From Muraenolepis orangiensis (lineage: Eukaryota > Chordata > Actinopteri > Gadiformes > Muraenolepididae), in NCBI GenBank assembly GCA_027704905.1, contig CM051000.1, positions 11,948,112 to 12,012,111 on the forward strand: 64,000 nt of DNA, read 5' to 3'. The notes under the pieces were generated by a model that saw nothing but the letters and a program-made list of their open reading frames with translations, ran no database searches and was not told where the DNA came from. Below, in pieces: positions 45,758-60,691 of the stretch (position 1 is its first letter; each line of letters starts with the position of its first letter). A program made the translations under genes and the position numbers.

Positions 45758-46433
45758 CATCAAACCTTTCTATTGGAGAGAGGAAGGGAAGGAATATATC
45801 TATAGCTGCAAGGATAATTCATAGAAAAACCTTTTGAATGAACTAGTCATTAAGTAAAGAAGGTTATGTAATGATGATAAGTGATATTATTATTGGATGC
45901 ATTTTCCCATGGCAACCACCCTGATTGGTCACCCAGCCAAGCAGCTGTGGAAGTTTTACTTAGCCTGGTGAGACCCGTCATATATTCAAGTTTGCATTTC
46001 GCAATACATATCAGTCTGGTCTTGGCTCGGCAGCAATTGATTTCCACACGTCATTAAACATGATTAAAAATCCTGCCAATCTGAATGCATGACTACGAAA
46101 AAAGCCTCCCATTATATGTTTGGATTGCCCTGTCGACTGCTACTCTTTCCTCGGATGTTGTTTTTTGTATGTGATTCAAAAAGGGCACAAACCCCTGGTC
46201 TGTGTTGAGAGCCTCCGAGGGGCATGTTAAAAGGAGACATGTTAAGTGCCTTTGATCTGACAGTAGCGGCACCCGGCGCACCGAGAGCTTTATGCTAATT
46301 GGTGGAAGCTATGTTGCCTGTTGCCCGAGTGTTCTGTGAAGCCAGTTTTACTCCGGTAGGCTTATTTTTTGGTCATGTCTTGATGCAGACACCTTCAGCC
46401 TTTACAGCTGCCTTGTATCTACTGTATCTAGGG
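45758..46433. other. Unique sequence, possible conserved noncoding element
   Basis: 46040-46330 is complex, non-repetitive and carries homeodomain-like AATTGATT and CATTAAAC motifs. No gene was recognised. The enhancer idea is inference only. Confidence 0.35.
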
Positions 46434-46613
46434 TCTGTATCTAGGGTCGTCTGACAACCGGAAGGTTGCTGGTTCGATTCCCCGGCTCCTCCTCTAGCCA
46501 AGTGTCGAGGTGTCCCTAATTAAGACACCATAACCCTATGTGGCTTGACTTGTAAAGCGTTTTGACTGGCCGCACTAGTTAGAAAAGCGCTATATAAATG
46601 CAGTCCATTACTT
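46434..46613 (+). mobile_element. SINE fragment with a different 3' tail
   Basis: A tRNA-like B box is seen in GTTGCTGGTTCGATTCCCC. The body 'gtaaagcgttttgactgg' and the tail 'aaaagcgctatataaatgc' are typical of a second fish SINE type. The 5' A-box half is degraded. Confidence 0.7.
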
Positions 46614-47335
<722 letters not shown>

Positions 47336-47811
47336 ACAACCCCAATGAGTAATAGTAGTTCCCAGGGGATGGTCGTTGGTGGCTCTTACGGGGCAGATGG
47401 GTGATGGTGGCGCGCGTTGGGCATTAGTTCATGCCCTGCTGGCTCTCCCAGCCATGACCTTCCCAGCTTTGATCCTATTAGCAGGTGAATGAGGAGATGG
47501 ACATCAGTTTGACAGGGAGCTCCCCGCCCGGCCCACATGGCTCGGGGTTTGTTCGCTCTGTGTGGGACCCCTGACCTCACGCCTCATTAGTCCACACATA
47601 TGCCACTCCAAAAAAAAAATATGCCATATTGCACCAGACTTCATCTAATTCCCCGATTGTTTGTATTAAAGCACAAGTTGACCGCTTGTGATTGGATACC
47701 CGATTTAGCATGGTATAGATGTGGACATCTTAATCAATAACATGGCTAATCAAATCACAATTAGCATAGGTGATGAGCATACATACAAGTATACTTTTGT
47801 ATTTGGTTACA
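47336..47811. other. Unique sequence, nothing coding recognised
   Basis: 47390-47600 is GC-richer and complex; candidate noncoding conservation only. Confidence 0.4.
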
Positions 47812-47910
47812 TTACAGTCATTTAGCCAATGCTTTTATCCAAAGCGACATACAATAGTGTGTTTCAACAGAGGAAGGTAAGAGAACAACTCGTCACCAGA
47901 AGTCACAATT
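47812..47910 (+). repeat. Dispersed fish repeat R
   Basis: 'cagtcatttagccaatgct' and 'tttatccaaagcgacatac' recur, with changes, at 51061-51176 (minus), 60431-60540 and 63911-64000. The family is not named here. Confidence 0.8.
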
Positions 47911-48766
47911 TCATTTCTAACAAGTCTCCAAGAACTGAACCAGCACTCAGGTTAGAAGCAGTGGTTCACCACAGGGGATGCCTTCTGAGTTCTGAGAAAT
48001 AGCAAAAGAAAAATCTAACACAGAGTACAAACTCTAATCTAACTATCTCCCCCTCTAAGCTCCTCCTTGAATACCTCAAACATGAATCTAGAGTCTAGAA
48101 TACATGTGCTGCTGAAAAGGTTACATTGGTTGGATAACCATACCGTGTATTTATTGTGGAGATTATTATCTTGATTGTATTATATATGGTGACAAAAAAC
48201 AGTCAACAAAACATTGTACTTGCCCAGGATGAAATAAGCTAGCCTGTTCAATGCATTCGAAACTATTAGCTGTAATCTAAATGACTAAATAGTAATCTCT
48301 GTTAAACCGCAGAAGGGCTATGTTGACCTATTTATCAGAACCTTCGGTGTCCTAATGCCCTTGCTAATGACTCTGGCACTGATGGAGAATCAATACCGGC
48401 AGTACATACAACAGCCCGTATTATCCTGATTATGTGATCATTAAGGCCATTTCCAGCACATTTGTATGATCTTTTTAGCACCCATTCATGGGTGAAGATG
48501 TTATCTCAGATAGTAGTCGAGTTCAGGTTTTCCCCATGCCAAGATAAATGATAAAAACCTGACCTATGTATATTAGTCACTTGCACAACTTCTTGCACAA
48601 CTACATCCGCCTTCTGATAATACTGTTCCAACATCTCTGCGAGAACTCGCTAGCAGTGGCTAAAATGGTAGAGGCAATATTATTGAAGCAGGTGTCTGTA
48701 GGAACCCTCAAAAGTCACAGTATATATAATAATAATAATGTTCGCAAAATAAATCTAAAGGATTTT
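47911..48766. other. Unique sequence, nothing coding recognised
   Basis: 48330-48480 is complex and non-repetitive. A short (AAT)n lies at about 48727-48740. Confidence 0.4.
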
Positions 48767-49061
48767 GAATCCTCTTTATTGGTCACATGCTGTACATGTC
48801 CACACAGACAGTGAAATGTGTTTCTCTGCATTTAACCCATCGTAGTATGAGGAGCAGTGGGCAGCAATTGTTAATAGCTGCGCCCGGGGAGCAGTGCAGG
48901 GGTCTGGTGCCTTGCTCAAGGGCACCTCGGCAGCACCCAGGAGGCGAACTGGCAACTTACCAGTACCAGTTCTCACTCCATACTTGGTCCTATAGGGACT
49001 TTAACCGGCAACCCTTCCGGTTCCCAAGGCAAGTCCCAACAGACTGAGCTACTGCCGTCCC
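48767..49061 (-). mobile_element. tRNA-derived SINE, full length (minus)
   Basis: Minus-strand copy of the 13.8-kb SINE. The tail complement 'gaatcctctttattggtcac' is at 48767 and the tRNA head complement with 'agactgagctactgccg' is at about 49040-49058. It carries an extra segment near 48955-49000 relative to the 13.8-kb copy. Confidence 0.85.
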
Positions 49062-49170
49062 TAAATAATAAAATGCCAGTAAAATGAAACCCCATTGGGT
49101 ATTAAATATAGCTCTATATAGAACTGTCATACTGTCAGTTCTACCATGACCCATAAACACCAGTATATAA

Positions 49171-49343
49171 GTCAGAAAATGTACTTGATTATGTGTGTAA
49201 TTATGTGTGTATGTGTTTTACGGATGCAATCGGCAAAACCAAGTCAAGTCAAGTCATGACAATAAACTTGACTTGACTTGACTTGGTTTTGCGGATTGCA
49301 TCTGTAAAAAGTGTAACACACATAATCAAGTACATTTTGTGAC
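49171..49343. repeat. Near-perfect ~170-bp palindrome centred on a LINE tail
   Basis: The left arm runs from GTCAGAAAATGTACTTGATT to AAAACCAAGTCAAGTCAAGT. The right arm is its reverse complement, ending AATCAAGTACATTTTGTGAC. The centre is about TGACAATAAACT, the 3' terminus of the (ACTTG)n LINE family. The left arm has a 12-bp internal duplication (ATTATGTGTGTA). Confidence 0.92.
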
Positions 49344-50101
49344 TTTTTCAGTATTGTTTTTATTTTTTGCTAGTGGTTCCCCAAGAAACCAAAAACATGC
49401 GTCTTTCTCTCAAATGAGGCTGGCGGTGATAGAAATAAACACTTTATAATTAGCAATGTGGTTTGATTATACCCTGGTAGGATAGAAGACATCTCAGGAA
49501 AACAGCCATGCTTTCTGATTCATGATTTGTCCTCAAAGGTCAAGTTAAAATGAATTAAAGGTATTTTGTCCAAAAGGGTCTATAGAGCTAGAGCAAAAAA
49601 TATGTTATACCCTACGTACATTTTTGCTGCAACACATCGGTTCACAATCAGTTTATAATAAAAATGTATCAAAAAAATGACATGAATGACATGTCGGAGG
49701 CACTCGGTTACAACTGGTCTCTTCTTAGCACAGGCTGGAATGCAAAAACAATACAGAAAACACAGTCAACCTAAACCTAATGGAATCCCGTTCCTTAGAC
49801 TCTTTCGTTCAATTCTTTAGATATTTAACCTAGTCAATCAGTAGGTAAGTCACTGAATAATGTAAACACTTGCTTAAACCTCTTTCCTTACAGGTGTGGT
49901 AGCATATATGGATAAACCACACTTAAAATCACATGTTCATGTTACTATAACCCATTTTGTTTTGTTTTGTAAAAAACAGTATGTATTAACTTATTCCACT
50001 TCAAATTCCTTTTAACATTCAACAAAAAGTTAATCAACGGCCACCCTGTTCATCCAATGGATATTTTGTCAAAAACACCTGTGTTTTTATAAACTGTGAA
50101 G

Positions 50102-50298
50102 TGGGCGGCAGGATAGCTCGGTCTGTTGGGATTTGGCTTGGGAACCGTAAGGTCGTCGGTTCAAGTCCCCGAAACACCTGGGAACTGCCGCTGCTCCTAA
50201 TACTAGGATGGGGTTAAATGCAGAGAAAATAACATCACAGTGTGTTTACATGTATCTGACCAATGAAGAGGAGGATTCAATACTCAGATTTAGATAAA
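50102..50298 (+). mobile_element. tRNA-derived SINE with internal deletion
   Basis: The head reads GATAGCTCGGTCTGTTGGGA with B box GGTTCAAGTCCCC. The middle ('cttgagcaagg') is missing, jumping from 'acctgggaactgcc' to 'gctgctcctaatactagg'. The tail is 'gaccaatgaagagg'. Confidence 0.82.
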
Positions 50299-50340
50299 CC
50301 TAGCTGACACAGCAGTTGTCTTTGAGGTAAGGGGGGATGG

Positions 50341-50463
50341 GCAGTGCTAGTTCTTTAGCTGAAGTACATGACTAAGCTACATATGAGGAGCCCAGGGGGG
50401 GGGGCAGCGCTAGTTTTTTAGCTGAAGTACATGACTAAGCTACATACGAGGAGCCCAGGGGAG
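50341..50463. repeat. 63-bp tandem duplication, two copies
   Basis: Units start at 50341 (GCAGTGCTAG) and 50404 (GCAGCGCTAG), differ at a few bases, and each ends in a G-run after GAGGAGCCCAG. Confidence 0.93.
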
Positions 50464-51060
50464 CCTACACACATGAGGACATTTGTTGTGTAATGAATGT
50501 AATGTTTAACTCAGTTGTGCAAATTTGGCACTATCGTAGCAAAGCCTATACCATGCATATGGCAACCTCTGTAAACATTGCTTTAATTTTTTCATTTATT
50601 CTATTAATGTATGTATTTTTGCTATTGTTATGATTATGATTAATTATCATTTAAGCTCTTAGAACATGTGTTGGAATCATGAGTGGGGTAAACTTCTGGA
50701 AATTAATTGTGTCAAAATTAAAAAGCATAGTTGAATAAAGCTGCAGAGGTACAGGACTGTATCTAAAACATAAACGATGGTCTACACCCACTCAGATATG
50801 CTGCACCAGAGGGTAACTTGCACAAAAAGTAAATGCTAAAAAAGGAATTGATACTTCTTGGTAGTGTGACCTTCAATTCTTATTCTGTTTAATTCTAGCA
50901 GGAGCTGTGTATCTTTATCGTGTTGTTAGTGTCATAAACTGTTGTTGTGGCTAACTCCAAGCGCAGAGTGAAAAATAACCTGTGGAATGAAACAGCAGTT
51001 TATTTCCAAGTCAATTATTGTTTTAAGGGAATGGAACAATTCAACATAACGAAAATGCAC
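50464..51060. other. Intergenic, AT-rich, nothing recognised
   Basis: No supported feature. Confidence 0.5.
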
Positions 51061-51176
51061 TTCTGACTTCTGGTGACGAGTTGTTCTTTCACCTTCCTTT
51101 GTTGAAACACACTATTGTAAGTCGCTGGGGATAAAAGCGTCTGCTAAATGACTGTAGTGTAATGAAATGTAAAGAT
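51061..51176 (-). repeat. Dispersed fish repeat R (minus)
   Basis: Reverse complement of the 47.8-kb copy ('ggtgacgagttgttctttc', 'gataaaagcgtctgctaaat'). Confidence 0.8.
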
Positions 51177-51485
51177 AAACTCAGCAAAATGTGTCTCAAG
51201 TAACATATTTTTTCACTGGAGGGTCATGTTTCGGTTGGACGATGTTGTGACCAATTGACAGAATGTGGATTTATGAAACAGCTGTTGAACACTATAGTAT
51301 TGATACTGCATACTTTGTATCGAGCACAAAGCAATCATATTGTGTTTTATACATGTTAGCACTTTGAGCCTTCTCAATATAAAGGATGAAGAAACAGATA
51401 CGGTGATAGATACACATGTCTACGTGTGATAATGATGTCTCAATGTTTTGAATAGCATTCAGTGCATCTGGAGGGTATGCCTTTG

Positions 51486-51690
51486 TGTCAGGCTCCTGCT
51501 AGCCCTTTAAATGCTTCCTTTGCTTCGGTCCCACGTCCTTCTACTGGCCGGGATTACCACAATGCTTGTATAAAATGCCCACTTTAAAAGTCACATGTTC
51601 CCCTCTCAACAACTCTGTTTCCTGCTACTTAAACCATTGTTGTGAGCCTTGTGAATAAAGAGACATTACAAGTAACACGTGTTCATTAAA
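51486..51690 (+). mobile_element. Possible solo LTR
   Basis: TGTCAGGCTCCTGCTAGCCC starts a block with a TATA box (TATAAAA, 51569-51575) and AATAAA at 51654, about 85 bp downstream. That is the U3-R layout of a retrotransposon LTR. No second copy or internal region is present, and the 3' end and target duplication are unclear. Confidence 0.35.
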
Positions 51691-52462
51691 CATAACCATG
51701 TTTTGATACACTATTTTATTTCAGAGAAGGGTAACAGTTACCTGTTCACATAGTATAATATAAAGAGATTTGATGACCTGTTTGATTTATTATTTGATTC
51801 AACAGCGGATTGTTTAAATACTTAAATACTAAAATACTTAATAGGCTACAATTATATAACAAGCACAGGAATCATTAAATGTAGTTGTTTGACATGAGAC
51901 ATGTGACAATGTGATACACCAGTTAATAAAGTCATACTGTAAAAAGTGTGTTTAAGTGTTGACAAGTGTTGACAAACTAATTGAGTTGAGCACAATGTTC
52001 AATGCCTAACATGTTTAAAAAAAACTATTTTTCAAGCATTGAAAACTGATGCTTGATATTAATGGTTCTGCCAAGACCCTCCTCCTTTCCAGACTTTACG
52101 GTAGTCTGTTCGACAGCAGAGGGAGGAATTCCAAGAATGTGGAAATCTACAATTAACTCCAAACAAGAATCAAATGTATACAATTGTAATAAGTTGAGTT
52201 GCAATTAAAATACTTGCGACATGGCGCAGGTACGAATACATATTACATTAAATGACATTGTTATAATATAATGTGTGGGCTTGATCATTTTTCATTGAAT
52301 AATAGCTATTTTCATTATATTGGTTGTAGGTTACAGCCCTTTAAAGGAGGAACAATTTGGCCCACTTACAAATCATGTAAGTCACTTCAAAAGACTTTGA
52401 TAACTTCACACTAAAACTTTTTGAAAACTTTTCCTTACATGAGCCAACAGCTATTTCTCCAC
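51691..52462. other. Intergenic, AT-rich, nothing recognised
   Basis: No supported feature. Confidence 0.5.
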
Positions 52463-52599
<137 letters not shown>

Positions 52600-52861
52600 T
52601 GTTTATGTATAACAGCTATTTACTTTCTATTTTCCATTTTATACACCTATATATACACCTAAAGTGAAGACACTACCGTCAAGGTTTTTGAATGAGGCCT
52701 GAGGTCTGTCTCCAGGTTGTAGAACAGACCCAGTGTGGTGCGTCGTGTAAAAAGTTGATTGTCTATTGTCACATGTGCTCACCTCATGTTCAGCAATAGA
52801 GCCAAAATGGAGTGAGAGAGAGAGCAGCTTCTTTCATTGAGTTCTACAGAGAGAAAGAGAA

Positions 52862-52965
52862 GTGGGGGGGGGGCGCTTCGAGGGGGTGTGTGAGTGTGTC
52901 TGGTTGATGGGGGTGTGGGGGGTGTGGGGGGGGGGGGGGTTTGGGGGTGGGGGTGTTGCCTATGC
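52862..52965 (+). repeat. G-rich tract with many G-runs
   Basis: At least six runs of five or more G within 100 bp, including a 14-G run near 52928. It has the capacity to form G-quadruplexes. Confidence 0.85.
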
Positions 52966-53107
52966 ATTGCCCTCTAGTAACTCTAACCCCTACAATTCTT
53001 TTCAGTTTGGGCAGACCAATCCTGATTCAGACGCTTGGATGTCGGCTAGCCAGGGCCCCTTCAACATCACCCTCCCCCTCTTCTGGCGTCTCCCATTGCC
53101 CCCCACC

Positions 53108-53116
53108 ATGCACACA

Positions 53117-53150
<34 letters not shown>

Positions 53151-53306
53151 AGCACCCGCGCCCACACACACACACACAAGCACCCGCGCCCACACACACA
53201 CTCACAAACACACATACACAAGCACCAGCACCCCCCCCCCCCCCACACACACACACACACAAGCACCAGCGCCCACACACACACACGCACATGCACACAC
53301 ACGCAC
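53108..53306. repeat. (CA)n with embedded ~29-bp minisatellite
   Basis: CA arrays separated by four AAGCACC(C/A)GCGCCC-type units at about 53150, 53179, 53220 and 53261. Confidence 0.9.
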
Positions 53307-53321
53307 ACGCTCTTCCGATCT
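53307..53321 (+). other. Exact match to 3' end of Illumina sequencing adapter
   Basis: The 15 bases ACGCTCTTCCGATCT equal the 3' end of the standard Illumina read-1 adapter. They sit at the end of the CA-rich stretch. This is probably residual adapter or a join made through an untrimmed read, not fish sequence. Confidence 0.8.
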
Positions 53322-53532
53322 GCCACCCGGGATTTTAAGGACCTCCTATTTCCATACCTATTGCTACAGAGACAGTGGGGAGGGCCGTGGAACGGGAAGG
53401 AACAAGGATTTGGGACTTTTTTTTTTTTTTTATAAGCGGGGGCTGGGGGGGGGGAATGAGGGTCAAGGGAGTTATCCTCTTCTGTCTATAGAATCTCCTT
53501 CCTCGCGCGCTCCCTCGGAGGCTGCCTCGCTG

Positions 53533-53540
53533 CTTTGATC
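53533..53540 (+). promoter_or_regulatory. TCF/LEF consensus upstream of ccnd1
   Basis: CTTTGATC matches the TCF/LEF core. Mammalian CCND1 promoters have a functional LEF site of this sequence near the start site. Here it is 580 bp upstream of the ATG, before a (CT)n tract. An 8-mer can occur by chance, so this is tentative. Confidence 0.4.
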
Positions 53541-53569
53541 TACCCGCCCACCCCTCCCCTCCCTCCCTC

Positions 53570-53789
<220 letters not shown>

Positions 53790-54120
53790 TAGTTGCTGGA
53801 CGTGAGAGGGTTTTGTCTGTAGAGGGTTGCGGCCTTCATAGGGCTTTACGTACGTCGCACGAGCAACACGCAGAGCGAGCGAACCGCGTCGTCCGCCCCC
53901 CGAGGAAAAAGAGAAAGGACAAAAAACCCTCAAAGCCCGACGTTTCTCCAGAGTATCCATCAAGCTGCGTGTATATAGCTCGGTCCCGAGTACAGCAACA
54001 ACAACAACAACAACAAAAGAAGTAGACCGAATAAGAATCATCATCATCATAATAATAATAAGAAATAATAACAACTACTACTTTTACTCTCGGTCTTACT
54101 ATCATAACCCGCTTGACAAC
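53790..54120 (+). promoter_or_regulatory. Probable ccnd1 promoter-proximal region and 5' UTR
   Basis: GC-rich sequence with a TTACGTACGTCG element (about 53846-53857, CRE-like) is followed by (CAA)n at about 53997-54016 and (CAT/AAT)n at about 54037-54062. It leads into the ccnd1 ATG with A at -3 and G at +4, a good Kozak context. The transcription start cannot be placed from sequence alone. Confidence 0.5.
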
Positions 54121-57408
<3,288 letters not shown>

Positions 57409-58061
57409 CTACTGTCCGCTGGAGAGGTGAAGGAGGAGGAGATGTAAGGACGAAGAAGGGGGGGGGGGTGGAGGAGGGTGGGAAGTTACCTCACCTTGAG
57501 GCAGAGTACACACCTGTATGGCCCAGCGCCCTTGCCCCCCCCCCCCCCCCCGACGGTGACACCTCACATGCTTGTACTCAAACATTTGTCATTGGTTTGC
57601 GGCTTATCTGGGGCTCAAAGTGTCTCACCACGCCCCGACTGTTGTTGGCCTGCATTGTCTATTTCCCCCCCCCCCACACCTACCCACCCACACACAACGT
57701 GAGAATAACAATAAGGCCGACCTCCTCGATGCTTGTTTGCCATCCACAAAGACCCCATGTCTATAGTCTAGCACACTGTCTGGGGCCAAAACAGTGCCGT
57801 GAGCACTGCAGAAAAGACAGGAAAAAACTAAGGCGAGACGAAAAACGATTTTGCCGAAAGCGCACGCCACGTAAAAATGTGTTTGCCGCATTCAGCATTT
57901 AAGTGGAGGCTAGGAATCTTAAAACGAGAGCAGATTCGCCGTGCCCACTAAGAACGTACCTACAAAGACACCACGTGGGCCCTTGTAGTCTGTCCTTAGA
58001 TACAAAAGAGGCATCAGACTTGGTGGTTATTTTTGGATTATAATAATAATAATAATAATTC

Positions 58062-58480
58062 AAATGTGTCCGTGTACAGCACAGCAAAATAATTTCTCTG
58101 CATTTAACCCATCCTAGTATTAGGAGCAGCGGTCAGCTATTTATACAGCGCCCGGGGAGCAGTTAGGGTTCGGGTGTCTTGCTCAAGGACACCTCGACAG
58201 TTTTTTTTGCTAGGAGGAGCCGAGATCGAACCAGCAACCTTCCGGCTGTGAGGCGACCGCTCTACCTCCTGAGCTATACTGCTGCCCTGGTTCTCTGCAT
58301 TTTACCCATCCTAGTGTTAGGAGCAGTGGGCAGCTATTATTACAGCGCCCGGGGAGCAGCGTAGGGAGTTCCGCCTTGCTCAAGGGCACTTAGGCAGTAA
58401 CCTGGCGTTTCCGGGTCTTGAACCTGCGACCTTGCGGCTCCCAAGCCAAGTCCTTATCCACTGAGCTTCTGCCCCCACAT
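58062..58480 (-). mobile_element. Head-to-tail pair of tRNA-derived SINEs in the ccnd1 3' UTR (antisense)
   Basis: On the minus strand, one copy runs from about 58478 to 58291 (A box in GCTCAGTGGATAAGG, B box GGTTCAAGACC, no 3' tail). A second runs from about 58290 to 58070 (A box TAGCTCAGGAGGTAGAG, B box GGTTCGATCTC). Both contain 'tgctccccgggcgctgta' and 'ctaggatgggt'-type blocks. The two tRNA heads differ, so they come from two subfamilies or a dimeric insertion. Confidence 0.85.
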
Positions 58481-59566
58481 GAAGCTGAAACGCTTAATAC
58501 CTAGTGTGCTAGTGTCCTGTCTAAGTCCTCAGACTCTTGTCTCTTGCTTCATCATTTTGCATGTGTGTTTAGTCACTTTACTGTATGTCATAATAGACCC
58601 GTTGTCAGATAGCCCCGCTCCAGATGACCCCCACCCCTTCCCTCTAAATTCATGCTGGTCATTTAAATGAAGCAAGTCTGTTTTTGTTGTGTGAAATGCT
58701 CTGTTTTAATGGTATCTGTGGATTGCTTGCTACGGTTAAGTGCAACTCGCTTAACAATTTTGCAGTTACAATTATGTTGTTATTTTGTTTTTGGTTATTC
58801 AGCTGTCTGTGATTTGGTGTAGTTAATGTGCATCTGAGTGTGGCAAAGCAATCCACAAATCCATTCTTCTTCACGGTGTTTATTTAGTTTTATGTAATTA
58901 GTATTTACTTTGTAATACCATTCCAGTTTATTTCTTTGTAAAAAAAACAAAACAAAAAAAACAAGCACTTTCGGTCAGCCCTGCTGACTTTATTTTTTTA
59001 TGTTTATGTTTGAAATCACATTGATCAATGTGATCAGATGTTAAGCTATGGTGTCCAGAGTCAGATAACGGAACAGTGTGTCCTCCATGCAGAAACGGAT
59101 AAGTTAGCCTGTTTGGAAATAACTCAATATTTTTTTTGGAAGAATCAAGGATGACAATGCACACAAGGGGACCGACTAACACCGTTAGTCTCCTCCGTCT
59201 TACACAATTGCATAAGATGTGTGCAGCTGCTGCCCAACTAAAATGTCATCATTTTCATCTCAAACAAACAATACATTTTAGAATAGGGTCGGGACTAGGT
59301 GTAGACTATGGAGATTATTTTGCACAAACTGAAACATGGGGCTGTTGTTGTGCGTCGTCCCTCGCCCCCCCCGCCCCCCCCCCCCCCCCGATTAAGGGAG
59401 AAGGGAAGAGACGACGACCAGGGAGGGGGAACCGGGGCTCTGCGGCAAGGGCCTGTATTCACACTGTACAGTGGAATTGGGTTTCTGATTGTGTGTTTAG
59501 GATGGAGAAAAGGGAGGGAAGCACTCCTTGTTATTCCGCTGCTATGGAAATTAAATCCCACCGTGT

Positions 59567-59608
59567 ATGATGATGATGATGATGATGATAATGATGATGA
59601 TGATGATG
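59567..59608 (+). repeat. (GAT)n microsatellite in the ccnd1 3' UTR
   Basis: About 14 GAT triplets with one AAT. Confidence 0.95.
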
Positions 59609-60359
59609 AAAGAAAAAAAAAGAAAAATGCTTTTTCTCTCCGATGTTTTGCTGCTATTTTTTCGTTTTTATACACAACAATGTCAACACGCTATCATGAT
59701 GGGTTTGGATTTTCAAATAGAAAATGTTGTTGTTGACATCTTTGTCTGTTGTTTTTAAAGGCAGATCTTTGTCGGTATGTTTTGTTCATATGAATTGAGA
59801 TTGTCGTACTATTACAAAAATGAAAAAAAAAAAAAATGAAAATTGAAACAAAGGCTTTGATCCACAATACCTCATACAACACTCAATATTTCTCTTTAAT
59901 GTTTTTTTTTTTTTTAATGCTCGTGTTTGTGTCAGTTGAGTGCCTGTTACTCTGCATTTAAATGAATGGAGACCAGAGAGCTAATGGCCCGGTTGTACAC
60001 TGGTGCCCTCTCAGAAACCTTAGTGACCAGTAACTCGAGTATTACTTGAGTATTAAGCTGTCTCAGTAATAGAGACGTTATGTCCCCTTGCTTATAGGCC
60101 CGTGGGGGCCTACTTCCCTGTACCTTTTAACCATTGTTATATTTATAAAAAAAGAAAAGCTTTCCCCCCCCCCCCCCCTCCAGTTTTAAAACTGTCAATG
60201 AGTTGAATTCGAGGGTAATGTTGTGCTTGGTAAGCCATAGACTATTCTTTTTTTTTTTGTTTTTGTTTTAAAATCATTCCTCACAGCTCATTTCTAGCGG
60301 TTTGTTTTCCCTATTGGCAATCGAGAGTCACAGCGTTTTGGTTTTTGTGTTGACTGCAC

Positions 60360-60365
60360 AATAAA
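60360..60365 (+). terminator. ccnd1: ccnd1 polyadenylation signal
   Basis: AATAAA in TGCACAATAAAGAAATTAAA, about 2.95 kb past the stop, with a GT/T-rich context downstream (TTGTGTGGTCCTT). No better signal lies just beyond. Confidence 0.65.
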
Positions 60366-60430
60366 GAAATTAAACTAAATGTCCTCCGCAACGCTTGTGT
60401 GGTCCTTCAACAAACGGTGGAACACAGACA

Positions 60431-60540
60431 TACATTACATTACATTAGTCATTTAGCAGACTTTTATCCAAAGCGACTTACAATAGTGCGTTCAACAAAG
60501 GAAGGTAAGAGAACAACTCGTCCCTTTTGGTGACGAGTTG
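60431..60540 (+). repeat. Dispersed fish repeat R
   Basis: 'cattagtcatttagcagac', 'tttatccaaagcgacttac' and the ending hairpin ACAACTCGTC...GACGAGTTGT. It lies just past the ccnd1 poly(A) signal. Confidence 0.85.
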
Positions 60541-60660
60541 TGTGGCATTCTATTTTAGCCTTTATCTTGATGGCATGTTTCATAGTACGTGACCAGATAT
60601 GGTCATGACATGCCAGGCACTTTATCTTGGGTTTTGGTTGAATATGTCACATGATTCAAA

Positions 60661-60691
<31 letters not shown>

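Larger units (their letters stand above)
57409..60385 (+). other. ccnd1: ccnd1 3' UTR
   Basis: Runs about 3 kb from the stop codon to the poly(A) signal, similar in scale to the long human CCND1 3' UTR. Contains C-runs at 57534-57551 and 59377-59389, the SINE pair at 58062-58480, (GAT)n at 59567-59608, poly-A near 59825 and T-runs near 59905 and 60250. The cleavage site is inferred to lie 10-25 bp past the signal. Confidence 0.7.

Noticed and set aside
53813..54025. Upstream open frame in the ccnd1 leader (ends 96 nt before the ATG)
   Set aside because: It opens with TTG rather than ATG, contains a CAA-repeat poly-Gln end, and resembles no known peptide. No evidence for translation.
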